Below, piece by piece: positions 1 to 12,565 of a DNA stretch of 64,000 bases (the first letter of the stretch is position 1; each line of letters opens with the position of its first letter). A program made the translations under genes and the position numbers. This stretch comes from Zingiber officinale. Taxonomy: Eukaryota; Streptophyta; Magnoliopsida; Zingiberales; Zingiberaceae. The stretch covers positions 60,300,239-60,364,238 of the forward strand of contig NC_056005.1 of NCBI RefSeq assembly GCF_018446385.1. The letters are read 5' to 3'. The notes below the pieces were generated by a model. The model was not told where the DNA came from, ran no database searches, and saw nothing but the letters and a program-made list of their open reading frames with translations.

Positions 1-1739
1 GAAATAGAGTTATTATCTGTTCTGGTGCATTGGTTGGTAATTTATATACATTGAATCCAATTTCTCCCATAAAGCAACAAATGAAAATTAATAGCGCATT
101 TTCTAACGCTAATAAGAGAAAAGAACCTTCGGAGATGAACCAAACATATCTTTGGCATCTAAGGCTTGATCATATAAACTTAAGTAGGATTCAAAGGCTT
201 ATAGCCGATGGACTCTTAGGTACATTATAGTTGGAAAATTTTCCAACCTGTGAATCTTGCTTGGAAGGTAAAATGACCAAGAGACCTTTTAAGGCAAAGG
301 GGTATAGAGCCAAAGATGTGTTAGAACTGGTTCATTCTGATTTGTGTGGTCCTATGTCTATCTAGGCAAGAGGTGGTTTCGAATACTTTGTCTCTTTTAT
401 AGATGATTATTCGAGATACAGATACATTTACTTGATGCGCCGCAAGTCTGAGTGCTTTGATAAGTTCAAAGAGTACAAGGTTGATGTAGAGAAACGTCTT
501 GGTAAAAGTATCAAAACACTACGGTCTGGTCGTGGTGGTGAATACCTCTTAGGAGAGTTTAGGAATTACTTATCAGAGGCAGGGATTCAATCCCAGTTGT
601 CCGCACCTGGTACACCCCAATAGAATGGTGTGGCAGAACGAAGGAATAGGACTCTTATGGAAATGGTTAGATCGATGATGAGTTATTCAGAATTACTAAA
701 TTTGTTTTGGGGATATGCTCTGGAATCAGCAACGCACATTCTGAACTTAGTATCTTCTAAATCAGTACCTTCTACTCCCACAGAATTGTGGAATGGGCGA
801 AAGCCCAGTCTAAGACATATTCGGATTTGGGGTAGTCCAGCACATGTGCTGAAAGCAGATGTTGATAAGTTAGAATCTCATACAGAAGTTCACGTGTTTG
901 TGGGTTATCCTAGAGGAACGAAAGGTGGTTTATTTTATAGTCCTAAAGACCAGAAGGTCATTGTTAGCACCAATGCCCAGTTTTTAGAAGAAGACTATAT
1001 GATGGACCACAAGCCCAAAAGTAAAATTGTTTTAGAAAAATGAGAGAGGACATGTCTACTTCAGTACCAACAATACAAGATGAAGTACCACAAGAGACTG
1101 CAACACGTGTCACACATGATACACAACCACAGACAGTGCCTCATCGTAGTGGGAGGGTTGTGAGGCAATCTGAGAGATTCATGTTTTTGGGATAATCTTC
1201 GAATTTGAGCTCGGGTAAACATAAACCTGATCCCTGGACATATGACGAAGCACTCTAAGATATAGATACAGTATCATGGCAAAAGGCAATGAATTCTGAA
1301 ATAGAGTCTATGTATTCTAATAAGGTCTGGGAGCTTGTAGAACCACCTGATGGTGTAAAAGCCGTTGGATGCAAGTGGATCTATAAAAGGAAAAGAGGGA
1401 CGGATGGGAAGGTAGAAACTTTCAAAGCAAAGTTTGTTGCGAAAGGGTATACTCAGAAAGAGGGAATCGATTATGAGGAGACTTTTTTACCAGTAGCTAT
1501 GCTAAAGTCTATACGGATACTCTTATCCATTGCTGCTCATATGGATTATGAGATTTGGCAAATAGATGTTAAGACAGCTTTCCTTAATGGAAGTCTTGAA
1601 GAAAACCAGAGGGATTCATTGAAAAAGGCAAAGAGCATCTAGTGTGCTAGCTGAATTGGTCCATTTATGGACTAAAGCAAGCTTCAAGATCTTAGAACAT
1701 CCAGTTTAATGAAGTAATCCAGTCATATGGATTTATTCA
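1..1739 (+). mobile_element. Ty1-copia fragment (element Z), truncated at both ends
   Basis: The left end lies outside the window. The right end breaks inside the reverse transcriptase, at the point where copia element A inserted (TSD ATTCA at 1735-1739 and 10760-10764). The domain order pre-integrase, integrase, reverse transcriptase is diagnostic of Ty1-copia. The protein is related to that of A, B and C but clearly another family, for example LWHLRLDHIN and GIQSQLSAPGTPQ. No LTR of Z is present. What follows the A insertion is LTR sequence of gypsy element F, so the rest of Z was lost before A arrived. Confidence 0.9.
30..1690 (+). pseudogene. copia pol remnant: pre-integrase, integrase, N-terminal reverse transcriptase
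   Basis: The pre-integrase domain lies around 135-290, with a WHxRLxHIN histidine motif and a CESC zinc pair. The integrase core (about 310-1040) has HSDLCGPM (first Asp) and NGVAERRNRT (Glu). The second catalytic Asp is lost: the usual RSDRGGEY reads RSGRGGEY near 526-543. In-frame TAG stops at 228-230, 363-365 and 621-623 and a TGA at about 1041 interrupt one frame. A frameshift lies between 1043 and 1289. Reverse transcriptase follows (GCKWIYKRKRG, QIDVKTAFLNG with its first catalytic Asp), then another frameshift before a YGLKQAS remnant near 1665-1690. The YVDD box is absent. The gene is dead. Confidence 0.9.
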
Positions 1740-3549
1740 TGTTGGGAATTTCGGGCCGCAAAAACTGCTTTTTCGCATTGCGGAAACCTCGATTCCCATG
1801 CCACCGGATCCGTGCGAAGTAAAATTTTCGAAAAACATTACGAGTACGAGTTTCTTATGCTAGTTCTAAACTAGATCTACAAGGAGAAGGAATTTTACCC
1901 TTGATGCGAAGCCCTTCGCGTATCCCTCTCTTCCAAGTGATGCCGGATCTCGAGGTTGTCAAGTGTACAACCCTCTAGAAGTATCCACACGAACAAATAG
2001 GGGGAGAAAACTAAAGAAAGGTGTGCTAGCACCCTTGATCAGTGAGGGCAAGGAGGAGGATAGGGAGAGAAGAAATCTTGAGAGGAAGAAGAAGGAAGTT
2101 ACTCACCAAAATAAAAACTCCCAAAAACCATAAGTGGCCAGCCAAAAATAAAGCTTTTAAACCTCCATGGGATACCAAGAGTCACAACTCTTGGTCTCCC
2201 TCATGAGGTGGCATACACATATGCTAGCCTTGATGATGTGGTACATCATTATTGACCTACTCTTTGCCAACTCACCAATGAGGTGGCAAATGGTCATATC
2301 CAACTTGACCCTTCATCTTCCTCTCAAGTCAAGTCAAACTTGATTTCATTACTCCCATGGTTGATTAAATACAACCATTTGATTCAAGCCAATTTAATAT
2401 AATGAATCTTATTCATTTAATTAAATTGATTCAATGACTCATAATCTAAATTAGACTCATTGAATACATGAATCAAATTGAGTCCAACTCAATTAGCTCA
2501 ATTAGGATTACTCTTAATCCAATTTGATTCATCACATGAATTTAATCCTCTTGGTTCATCATATAAACCTAATCTCCATCTAATTATCCTTTGTGTGTGA
2601 CCATATAAGTTCTTATAACGTTGGCAATGCTTCTAAACCCATTTAGAAGCATAAGTAATGAGTAGTATCTAGCAACACATCATTACTACCCAAGTTATAA
2701 GAATGTTGAGATCCAACATCATGACTCCTCACAATATATGACATTGTCCTTCTATCCTAGACATCTAGATTGATCAATATGAGGCATAGACCGTGTCATC
2801 CTTTAATCAATCTAAATCTTGAACTCCAAGTAGACTCACTCAATCAAATGAGCTCAATATCTCACATTGACTCATTTGGGCATGGCCATGCACTTCGTGG
2901 TCTCAATCTATCAAGAATATCGATGTCGCTCCCGTCATATAGGAGGGATAGATCCCATCTACATCACTCACATCCCTCTGCATAATTCGTTACATACCCA
3001 GTAATCGCCTTTATAGTCCACCCAATTACAGGTGACGTTTGACGAAGCCAAAGTACGTAACTCCTTATGTAGGGATCCATGGTGACTTCAGGTCCAAGGA
3101 CTAGTAGTCATACTAATAGCCACATGAGAAAGTATATGACACTCATATAACGATCCATGATACTTTCTCATGGCGGGTTATTCAATATACATTCTCCAAT
3201 GCATACCCATGTGTCAACTTGATATCTCCATATCCATGACTTGTGAGATCAAGTCATCGAGTTGACCTACATGCTAGTCTTATTGCATTAACATTGTCCC
3301 TGAATGTTAATACTCTCGACTAGGAATGATTGAGAGTAGTGTTCCCTATATCATCTCTCTATCGATTCAACCAATCGATTGATATAGGTAAGAACCTTCT
3401 ACTCAAGGACGCTACTATACTTAGTTATTTGGCACCAATACAAGTAAATATAGTAACCAAAACAAATGCCTTTATTAATATACAAGAATATGATACAATA
3501 AGTCCATACAACAATTATCAAATGATTGGCTCTAGGGCTCTAACTAACA
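1740..3549 (-). repeat. 3' LTR of copia A (1,810 bp)
   Basis: It is homologous to the LTRs of B and C and to the solo LTR at 49226-54811. On the minus strand it begins TGTTAGTTAGAGCCC and ends CCCAACA. It contains the 13-bp inverted repeat CATGAGAAAGTAT / ATACTTTCTCATG shared by most copies, near 3124-3175. Short open frames inside it recur in every LTR copy and are not genes. Confidence 0.95.
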
Positions 3550-3564
3550 ATCTCCCACTAGCAC
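3550..3564 (-). other. polypurine tract of copia A
   Basis: On the minus strand, AGTGGGAGAT directly abuts the TGTTAG start of the 3' LTR. B has the same purine-rich sequence before its 3' LTR at 17841-17855. In this family such tracts prime plus-strand DNA synthesis. Confidence 0.85.
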
Positions 3565-3566
3565 TA

Positions 3567-5303
3567 GTGCCAATCAGTGTGGGCTCTAAGCCCCAATGAC
3601 CTAGTGTGACCATCATGCTTTCTATGTGCCAAAGCCTTGGTCAAGGGATCTGCGATGTTAGCCTCTGTGGGTACTCTGTAAATCTTCACATCTCCTCTAT
3701 CGATAATCTCTTGAATGAGATGGAAGCGTTGTAGTATGTGTTTGGTCCGCTGGTGTGAGCGAGGTTCCTTCGTCTATGCTATAGCTCCATTGTTGTTACA
3801 ATAGAGCTTAATAGGGTCAGCAATGATAGGATCCACCCCAAGTTCAGTGATGAACTTGCGGATCCAAACTGCCTCCTTTGCTGCCTCTGATGCAGCGATA
3901 TACTCAGCCTCTGTTGTAGAATCAGTGACTGTGTCCTGCTTCGAAATCTTCCAGCTCACAGCACCACCATTTATGCAAAACATGAACCCTGACTGCGATC
4001 GATAATCATCCTGGTCGGTTTGGAAGCTGGCATCACTATAACCCTTTACAGCTAGTTCATCATTGCCTCCATATATCAAGAAATATTCTTTAGTCCTTCT
4101 TAAGTACTTAAGAATATTCTTGACCGCTATCCGACTTTCACCTAGATCTGACTGGTATCTGCTCGTCATGCTCAAAGCATACGAGACATCAGGATGAGTA
4201 CATAGCATGGCATACATGATAGATCCTATGGCTGAGGCATAAGGAATCTGATCCATGCGGTCTCTTTCCTCTCAAGAAGAGGGACCTTGAGTCTTCGAAA
4301 AACTTACGCCATGTGACATCGCAGAAATCCCTTCTTGGAGTTCTGCATGGCAAACCGAAGGAGTACCTTGTCAATATCTGTACTCTGACTTAGGCCAAGC
4401 AATCTCTTAGATCTATCTCTATAGATCTGTATCCCTAGAATGCGGGATGCTTCACCTAAGTCCTTCATTGAGAAACATGTCCCTAGCCAAGTCTTGATAG
4501 ACTATAGCAAAGGGATGTCTTTCTGAGTGAGTAATATGTCATCTACATACAATATGAGGAAGACAACTATGTCCCTTACAACCTTCTTGTAGACACAAGG
4601 TTCATCTTCATTCTTGATGAAACCAAACTGTTTGATTACATCATCGAATCGAAGATTCCAGCTCTGAGAAGCTTGCTTTAGTCCATAAATGGACCTATGT
4701 AGCTTGCATACTCTACTAGTATGTTGTGGATCTACAAACCCTCAGGTTGTGTCATGCACACATCCTTGAGCAGGTTTCCATTCAGAAACGCGGTTTTGAC
4801 ATCCATCTACCATATCTCATAGTCATGGTATGCTGCAATAGCAAGCATGATACGAATGGACTTAAACATCGCTACTAAGAAAAGGTTTCATCATAGTCAA
4901 TACCATGAATCTGCTTAAAACCTTTAGCTACCAAGTGACCCTTATAGATAAGTCTATCCATATCAGTCTTTCTCTTAAAGACCCACTTACACCCTATGGG
5001 TTTTACCCCTTCAGGTAGATCAACTAAAGTCCATACTTGGTTAGTGTACATGGATTCCATCTCGGATATCATGGCCTCTAGCCATTTCTCGGAATCTGGT
5101 CTCATCACAGCTTCCTGATAGGTGGTAGGCTCATCCTTTATGAGCACAACGTCATCATGGTCAAACAAGAGAAATGAGTATTTCTCAGGCTGACGACGTA
5201 TCCTATCATACCTGCGAAGAGGTATGTCTACTTGAACTGGTTGTGGTTCCTCACCCCCCTTGTGGAACAACATCATCCACAACACTTTGTGGTTCCAGTT
5301 CAA
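3567..5303 (-). pseudogene. copia A reverse transcriptase and RNase H, frameshifted
   Basis: The N-terminal reverse transcriptase segment (GCKWVFKRKT, GIDYDETFS) ends at 4875, where a one-base loss relative to B and C shifts frame. The first catalytic Asp (DVKTAFLNG) and the YVDD box (4538-4549) are both readable. RNase H (3774-4256) has YSDAS and TTEAEY, but the third acidic residue is changed: YCNNNGAIA against YCDKNGAIA in B. A TAG follows AIA near 3779, then the usual ADPLTKALA terminus at about 3635. Domain order and length match the family; the copy is inactive. Confidence 0.93.
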
Positions 5304-6649
5304 TTTCTATCGAGGCTTCAGTGCTATTGTTCGCATCTTGAACTTCTTCAAGATCAAACGTACTCCCACTAGTCTTTCTAGAAAGACCCCAGTCTTTGTC
5401 GCAACTACCTTGTGCTGACTGGGAATGTATAAGTAATATCCCTTAGTTTCCTTAGGATATTCAATAAAATTGTACTTGTCAGATTTGGGTCCTAATTTGT
5501 CTGAGACTTGACGTTGAACGTAAGCCTCACAACCCCAAATCCTCATAAAAGACACCTGGGCATCTCTCCCAGTCCATATCCTATATGGTGTCTTTATCAC
5601 GGCCGTGGATGGAACTCGGTTGAGTATAAAAGTTGCCGTATCTAGAGCATAGCCCCAAAGAAATGTAGGAAGATCTGTGTGACTCATCATAGACCGCACC
5701 ATATCTAATAGAGTACGGTTCCTCCTTTCGGATACACCATTCCACTGTGGTGTTCCAGGAGGAGTGAGTTGGGATAGAATCCCACACTCAGCTAGATAGT
5801 CACGAAACTCATGGCTAAGGTATTCTCCACCTCGATCTGATCGAAGTATCTTAATACTCTTGCCAAGCTAGTTTTGTACTTCATTCTTGAATTCTTTGAA
5901 CTTTTCAAAGGATTCAGACTTATGTGTCATCAAGTACACATAACCATATCTACTGAAGTCATCAGTAAATGTGATGAAGTACCTATAACCGCCTCTAGCA
6001 GCGACATTGAAAGGGCCACATGCATCACTATGTATAAGTCCTAACAAATCAGTCGCTCTTTCGCTATGCCCACTAAAGGGAATCTTGGTCATCTTGCCTA
6101 GTAGGCATGACTCGCATGTCTCATAAGATTCAAAATCAAATGAGTCCAGTAAACCATCCTTATGGAGCTGGGATAAGCGCTTGTCATTTATATGACCTAA
6201 GCGACAGTGCCAGAGATAGGTTTGATTCAAGTCATTTGACTTGAACCTCTTGGTATTTATGTTATAGATAGGGCTTTCAAGGTCTAGAATGTAGAGTCCA
6301 TTCATCAGAGGTGCACTACAATAGAACATATCTTTTAAATAAATAGAACAACATTTGTCCTTTATTATAAAAGAGAAACCTTTCTTGTCTAAACAAGAAA
6401 TTGAAATTATGTTCTTAGTTAAAGCAGGCACATAACAACATTCATCTAATTCTAATACAAGCCCAGAGGGCAGAGATAGATGAAAAGTCCCTACAACAAC
6501 AGCAGCAACCTGTGCTCTATTGCCTATGCGTAGGTCCACCTCACCATTTGCCAATGCCCTGCTATTTCTCAGTGCCTGCACATTAGTACAAATGTGAGAA
6601 GCACATCCGGTATCTAATACCCATGATGAAGTAATAGATAGAATGACTT
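5304..6649 (-). pseudogene. copia A protease, pre-integrase and integrase, with a stop
   Basis: The protease motif WVLDTGCASHIC lies near 6590-6625, displaced in frame from the gag end by a small indel. The pre-integrase domain keeps LWHCRLGHINDKR and CESCLLGKMTK, so both histidines and both cysteines of the zinc site survive. Integrase has HSDACGPF, RSDRGGEY and NGVSERRNRT, so all three DDE residues are visible. A TAG at about 5867 (between VQN and LGKS) interrupts the core, and a further stop splits the C-terminal part near 5305. Confidence 0.92.
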
Positions 6650-7498
6650 TTATATAAGATATATACCTGAAGTGGAAGTCTCACTTCGCTTCTTCTTAAG
6701 ATCTTCCAAGTACACCTTGCAGTTCCTCTTCCAATGCCCGGTCTGACCACAGTGGAAGCAGGTAGCATCCTTGGCGACCCCTCCTTTAGGCTTCAGTGTC
6801 TTGCCTTTGCCCTTGGCTTGGGACTTTCCTTTGCCTTTGGGCTTGCCCTTGCCCTTGTGTTTCTGAACCATCAGAATAGAGTGGGGCTTAACCTTTTTAA
6901 GGTTCAACTCAGTAGTTCTTAACATGCTAAGCAGCTAGGGCAATGGCTTGTCAATTTCGTTCATGTTGTAGTTTAGAACGAATTGACTATAGCTATCCGG
7001 CAAGGATTTCAAGATCAGGTCAGTGGCCAGCTCTTAGCCAAGTAGGAATCCCAACCTCTGTAGGTTTTCTATATACCCAATCATTTTGAGTACATATTGG
7101 CCTACGGGAGCCCCATCTGACATCTTGCACTGAAATAGTGCCCTTGAGATCTCAAATCTCTCGTGCCGCGCTTGTCCTTGATATAGTTGACGAAGATGTT
7201 CAACCATATCATAAGCACCCATTAACTCATGTTGCTTCTGAAGCTCAGAGTTCATGGTCACGAGCATTAGACATGATACATCTAATGCATCATCTTGATG
7301 CTTCTTGTAAGCATCTTTGTTTGCTCGCGTGGCATTGGCAGGAGGTGCCTCTGGAATGGCCTGCTCCAGAATGTACAGTTTACGTTCCTGGGTGAGAACT
7401 ATTCTCATATTCTTGTACCAATCCAGGAAATTTGCTCTATTGAGCTTGTCCTTGTCATGGACAGAACACAGAGAGAAGGTGTTCTTGTTTGACGTCAT
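6650..7498 (-). pseudogene. copia A gag with zinc knuckle, two stops
   Basis: The start is the ATG at 7498 (MTSNKNTFS), used in all three family copies. The capsid-like part (NFLDWYKNMRIVLTQERK, then YDMVEHLRQLYQGQ) matches plant copia gag. In-frame TAA near 7034 and TAG near 6935 interrupt it. A Lys/Gly-rich linker (KHKGKGKPKGKGK) precedes a perfect CCHC knuckle, CFHCGQTGHWKRNC (about 6713-6754), that would bind RNA during packaging. A is the only family member in the window with an intact knuckle. Confidence 0.93.
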
Positions 7499-8940
7499 GG
7501 TTATCTACAACAGAAAAATGCAGAAAATAAACAAACATTATATTCTAGTAATCATTTAATTAGGCCTTTAATTAAATGATGCTCCCACTGAATTCTATAA
7601 TTCATGTGGGACAAGATCCACATCATACTAACCCTTGAGTTAGCTTTGGATAATACACCCAAGATTTAGTATGATCGGTAGGTAACAATTTACCAATTAC
7701 ATCTCTATGCAACTCTTGTTTATAGGATCATTATCCGCAGTTATATTAAAACTTGAGTTAGCTTTGGCTAATATGCCCAAGAATTAATATAAATATGATT
7801 TATGTCCTATCTTTCCAACCGTTGGAAGAATGCCTACAGTTAAACTCGATTTAACTAGTTGTACTCAATCAAATTGAGTCTCTACTCACCCATGCATTGA
7901 TAGGCGGGACCAAGATTGTCCCTCCGTACCCTACTAAGATAATATGTGTTGCTCTGCTTTGGCAGATTCAGCAACACATGTGATCGAGGTAGTGATAGGT
8001 ATCACGGCATGGTAGGCATTTTAGAGTTGACGCGATTGAGATCTAATCTAATCGTAGGGTGCCTCTTGTACACGATTTAGATCTAATCTAATCGTTAAGG
8101 CGTTAATTAACTACTTTACTAGCATGTTTCAAATACACACATACAAGCAATTAATTATACTATTTGTGATTAGTCATGACCCTACTACGATCTTCTCAAA
8201 CCAATGAGAAGATTGGATGGTCAACCTAGGGTCAACAGCTTCTCAAGCTCCTCTCTTTGACCGCCTTATGTTGCTCGCGCCCTACTCGTAACTCTGTCTC
8301 GAGTGGACCTTTCACAGCTCCAATTTTGTACAATACAATTTTGAAACTCGAGTTACATTTGAATCTAAACTAATATACAACAAGAATAAATGGAGAAAGG
8401 CATGACGTGCAGGTCGCGTATCAAGTATACAGCACACACAACACAAATAACGCCGCGCAAGCCGTAATATGAATTACAACACAATTTTCAAATCCAATTT
8501 GGGTCTATTGGGCCATGACTATCACAAAATAATACATAATTCTAAATTATGTATTTTCTATAATTTTATGTAATTTTTACTACAATTTTTATGAGTAAAA
8601 TTCTCGGCAGTCCCATTTAGCGGGTTTTCGGGCGCAATTGCGGAATGAATCCCCTTGCGGGGTCAGGGGCAGCGCCCCTACCCGCGATATAACCATCGCG
8701 AGTGTTCCTAAGCGATCATACAGCACCTTAGTCCACAATCCCAAAAGGATTTTGGGTGAAACCTTACCGTTTTGGAAAAATCTTCTCGGTAGTCGAAGCC
8801 TACAAGTGTCTAAACACTTGTGCTTCGCTTCTACGAGAAAAATACTCATAAAAATCATAAAAAACCTAAATTTACAGAAAATTACAGAACCTACATTTTT
8901 CATAAAAATGTAAACTAACCTCGTACAAGACTTCGCACGT
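7499..8940 (-). other. untranslated leader of copia A
   Basis: About 1.44 kb between primer site and gag start, with no convincing coding sequence. It holds conserved structured parts also seen in B and C: a stem-loop at 8794-8827, and two related stem-loops around 7624-7673 and 7741-7791 that share the core AGCCAAAGCTAA on the coding strand. Long leaders of this kind usually carry packaging and dimerisation signals, which is inference here. Confidence 0.75.
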
Positions 8941-8954
8941 GACTCTGATACCAC
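8941..8954 (-). other. primer binding site of copia A (tRNA-Met)
   Basis: On the minus strand GTGGTATCAGAGTC follows the LTR end CCCAACA directly. TGGTATCAGAG is complementary to the 3' end of initiator tRNA-Met, the usual plant copia primer. Confidence 0.93.
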
Positions 8955-10759
8955 TGTTGGGAATTTCGGGCCGCAAAAACCGCTTTTTCGCGTTGCGGAA
9001 ACCACGATTCCCATGCCACCGGATCCGTGCGAAGTAAAATTTTCGAAAAACATTATGAGTACGAGTTTCTTATGCTAGTTCTAAACTATATCTACAAGGA
9101 GAAGGAATTTTACCCTTGATGCGAAGCCCTTCGTGTATCCCGCTCTTCCAAGTGATGCCGGATCTCGAGGTTGTCAGGTGTACAACCCTCTAGAAGTATC
9201 CACACGAACAAATAGGTGGAGAAAACTAAAGAAAGGTGTGCTAGCACCATTGATCAGTCATGGAAAGGAGGAGTAGAAGGAGAGAAGAAATCTTGAGAGG
9301 AAGAAGAAGGAAGTTACTCACCAAAACGAAAACTCCCAAAAACCATAAGTGGTCGGCCAAAAATAAAGCTTTTAAACCTCCATGGGATACTAAGAGTCAC
9401 AACTCTTGGTCTCCCTCATGAGGTGGCATACACATATGCTAGCCTTGATGATGTGGTACATCATTATTGGCCTACTCTTTGCCAACTCACCAATGAGGTG
9501 GCAAATGGTCAAGTCAAACTTGACCCTTCATCTTCCTCTCAAGTCAAGTCAAACTTGACTTCATTACTCCCATGGTTGATTAAATACAACCATTTTATTC
9601 AAACCAATTTAATATAATGAATCTTATTCATTTAATTAAATTGATTCAATGAGTCATAATCTAAATTAAACTCATTGAATACATGAACAAATTGAGTCCA
9701 ACTTAATTAGCTCAATTAGGATTACTCTTAATCCAATTTGATTCATCACAAGAATCTAATCCTCTTGGTTCATCATATGAACCTAAACTCCATCTAATTG
9801 TCCTTTGTGTGTGACCCTATAGATTCTTATAATATTGGCAATGCTCCTAAACCCATTTAGAAGCATAAGTAATGAGCGGTATCTAGCAACACATCATTAC
9901 TACCCAAGTTATAAGAATGTTGAGATCCAACATAACCTTGTGACTACTAATTGTGACTCCTCACAATATATGACATTGTCCTTTTATCCTAGACATCTAG
10001 ATTGATCAATATGAGGCATAGACCGTGTCATCCTTTAATCAATCTAAATCTTGAACTCCAAGTAGACTCACTCAATCAAATGAGCTTAATATCTCATATT
10101 GACTCATTTGGGCATGGCCATGCACTTCGTGGTCTCACTCTATTAAGAATATCGATGTCGCTCCCGTCATATAGGAGGGATAGATCCCTCTGTATAATTC
10201 GTTACATACCCAGTAATCTCCTTTATAGTCCACCCAGTTACGGGTGACGTTTGACGAAGCCAAAGTACGTAATTCCTTATGTAGGGATCCATGGTGACTT
10301 CAGGTCCAAGGACTAGTAGTCATACTAATAGCCACATGAGAAAGTATATGACACTCATATAACGATCCATGATACTTTCTTATGGCGGGTCATTCAGTAT
10401 ACATTCTCCAATTCATACCCATGTGTCAATTTGATATCTCCAAATCCATGACTTGTGAGATCAAGTCATCAAGTTGACCTACATGCTAGTCTCGTCGCAT
10501 TAACATTACCCCTGAATGTTAATACTCGACTAGGAATGATTGAGAGTAGTGTTCCCTATATCTTCTCACTATCGATTCAACCAATAGATTGATATAGGTA
10601 AGAACCTTCTACTCAAGGACGCTACTATACTTAGTTATTTGGCACCAATACAAGTAAGTATAATAACCAAAACTAATGCCTTTATTAATATACAAGAATA
10701 TGATACAATGAATTCATACAACAATCATCAAATGATTGGCTCTAGGGCTATAACTAACA
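8955..10759 (-). repeat. 5' LTR of copia A (1,805 bp)
   Basis: Direct copy of 1740-3549 with the same termini, differing by scattered substitutions and small indels. One is a gap of about 17 bp near 10188, beside the GATCCCTC position, which removes part of a repeat present in the other LTRs. It ends at the TSD copy ATTCA (10760-10764). It faces the 5' LTR of B across 32 bp. Confidence 0.95.
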
Positions 10760-10764
10760 ATTCA

Positions 10765-10791
10765 GTATATCACAAGAATGCAAATTCAATC
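10765..10791 (-). repeat. sliver of the gypsy F 3' LTR between A and B
   Basis: This 27-bp stretch matches 48340-48378 in the other LTR of F (both contain CACAAGAATGCAAAT). It continues at 19679 on the far side of B. It therefore marks the left, truncated end of the F 3' LTR and gives the B target duplication CAATC at 10787-10791. Confidence 0.85.
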
Positions 10792-12551
10792 TGTTAGTTA
10801 GAGCCCTAGAGCCAATCATTTAATGATCGTTGTATGGATTCGTTGTATCATATTCTTGTATATAAATAAAGGTATTTTTTTTTGTTATTATACTTACTTT
10901 TATTGGTGCAAAATAACTAAGTATAATAGCGTCCTTGTGTAGAAGGTTCTTACATATATCAATCGATTGGTTGAATCGATAGTGAGAAAATATAGGGAAC
11001 ACTACTATCAATCATTCCTAGTCGAGTATTAACATTCAGGGGCAATGTTAATGCAATAAGACTAGCATGTAGGTCAACTCGATGACTTGATCTCACAAGT
11101 CATGGATATGGAGATATCAAGTTGACACATGGGTATGCATTGCAGATGAGAAAGTATCATGGATTGTTATATGAGTGTCATATACTTTCTCATGTGGCTA
11201 TTAGTATGACTACTAGTCCTGACCTGAAGTTACCATGGTTCTCTATAAAGGAGTTATGTGGACTATAAAGGCGATTACTGGGTATGTAACGAATTATGCA
11301 GAGGGATGTGAGTGATGTAGATGGGATCTATCCCTCCTATATGACGGGTGTGGCATCGATATTCTTGATAGAGTGAGACCACGAAGTGCATAGCAATGCC
11401 CAAATGAGTCAATATGAGATATTAAGCTCATTTGATTGAGTGAGTCTACTTGGAGTTCAAGATTTAGATTGATTAGAGGATGACACGGTCTATGCCTCAC
11501 ATTGATTAATCTAGATGTCTAGGATAGAAGGACAATGCCATATATTGTGAAGAGTCACAATTAGTAGTCACAAGGTGATGTTGGATCTCAACATTCTTAT
11601 AACTTGGGTAGTAATGATGTGTTGCTAGATACCGCTCATTACTTATGCTTCTAAATGAGTTTAGGAGCATTACCAACGTTATAAGAACCTATAGGGTCAC
11701 ACATATAGGGCAATTAGATGGAGATTAGGTTCATTTGATGAACCTAAAGGTTTAGGTTCATGAGATGAACCAAATTGGATTAAGAGTAATCCAAATTGAG
11801 CTAATTGAGTTGGGCTCAATTTGGTTCATGTGTTAAGTGAGTCTAATTTGGACTTAGACTCATTTAATTAATTTAATTCAATGAATTGAGATTTATTAAA
11901 TTTAAATTGACTTGATCCAATGGTTAGATTAGATCAACCAAGGGAGAGAAGTGGCCAAGTTTGACATGACTTGAGAGGAAGATGAAGGGTCAAGTTTGAC
12001 TTGACCATTTTCCACCTCATTGGTGAGTTGGCATTAAGTGGCTAATGATGATGTGCCACATCATCAAGGCTAGCACATGTGTGTGCCACCTCATGAGGGA
12101 GATCAAGAGTTTTTGACTCTTGAAATTCCATGGAGTAGATAAACCTTTTCAAAGGTGGCCGACCACTTTAGTGGGGTTACAACCTTGAATTGATTTTTCA
12201 TTAAAGTCATCTTCTTCCTCAAGATATTCTCTTCTCTCCCTCTCCTCCCTTGGCTGAAACCATCAAAGGTGCTAGCACATCTTTTGTGTGGTTTTCTCCA
12301 TCTCTTGCTTGTGTGGATACACATAGAGGAGTATCTACTTTGATACTCTCGAGATCCGGCGAACCTAGGACAAGCGGGATTACGCGAAGGGCTTCGCATC
12401 AAGGGTAACCTCTTAATCTTGTAGATCTAAAGTAGATCTAGGCTTAAAAGAATGTATATGAAATTTTATTTCTTCGCACGGATCCGTGGCATGGGGATTT
12501 CGGGGTTTCCGCAACGCAAAAAATGGTTTTTGCGACCCGAAAAACCCAACA
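10792..12551 (+). repeat. 5' LTR of copia B (1,760 bp)
   Basis: It begins TGTTAGTTAGAGCCC and ends CCCAACA. It is 58 bp shorter than its partner, mainly from losses near 11140 and 11240-11260, where part of the sequence around the CATGAGAAAGTAT inverted repeat and the GTCAAACGTCACC segment are missing. Confidence 0.95.
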
Positions 12552-12565
12552 GTGGTATCAGAGCC
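12552..12565 (+). other. primer binding site of copia B (tRNA-Met)
   Basis: GTGGTATCAGAGCC immediately follows the LTR. TGGTATCAGAGC is the exact complement expected for the initiator tRNA-Met 3' end. Confidence 0.95.

Larger units (their letters stand above)
1740..10759 (-). mobile_element. Ty1-copia retrotransposon A, complete but defective (9,020 bp)
   Basis: Two direct LTRs (1740-3549 and 8955-10759) have TGTT...AACA ends. They are flanked by an exact 5-bp target duplication, ATTCA, at 1735-1739 and 10760-10764. On the minus strand the order is 5' LTR, tRNA-Met primer site, leader of about 1.45 kb, gag, protease, integrase, reverse transcriptase, RNase H, polypurine tract, 3' LTR. Integrase before reverse transcriptase defines Ty1-copia. 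The length, long LTRs and iMet primer fit a Tork/Angela-type lineage, which I infer rather than prove. All coding parts carry stops or frameshifts. A inserted at the junction between Z and the truncated LTR of F. Confidence 0.96.

Noticed and set aside
2770-2985. Recurring open frame of about 70 codons (also near 10002, 11294, 18417 and 58649)
   Set aside because: It lies within the copia LTR in every case and is kept because the LTR is repeated, with no sign of coding selection.
8589-9053. 154-codon open frame on the minus strand
   Set aside because: It spans the LTR, primer site and leader of copia A, which are non-coding in this family.
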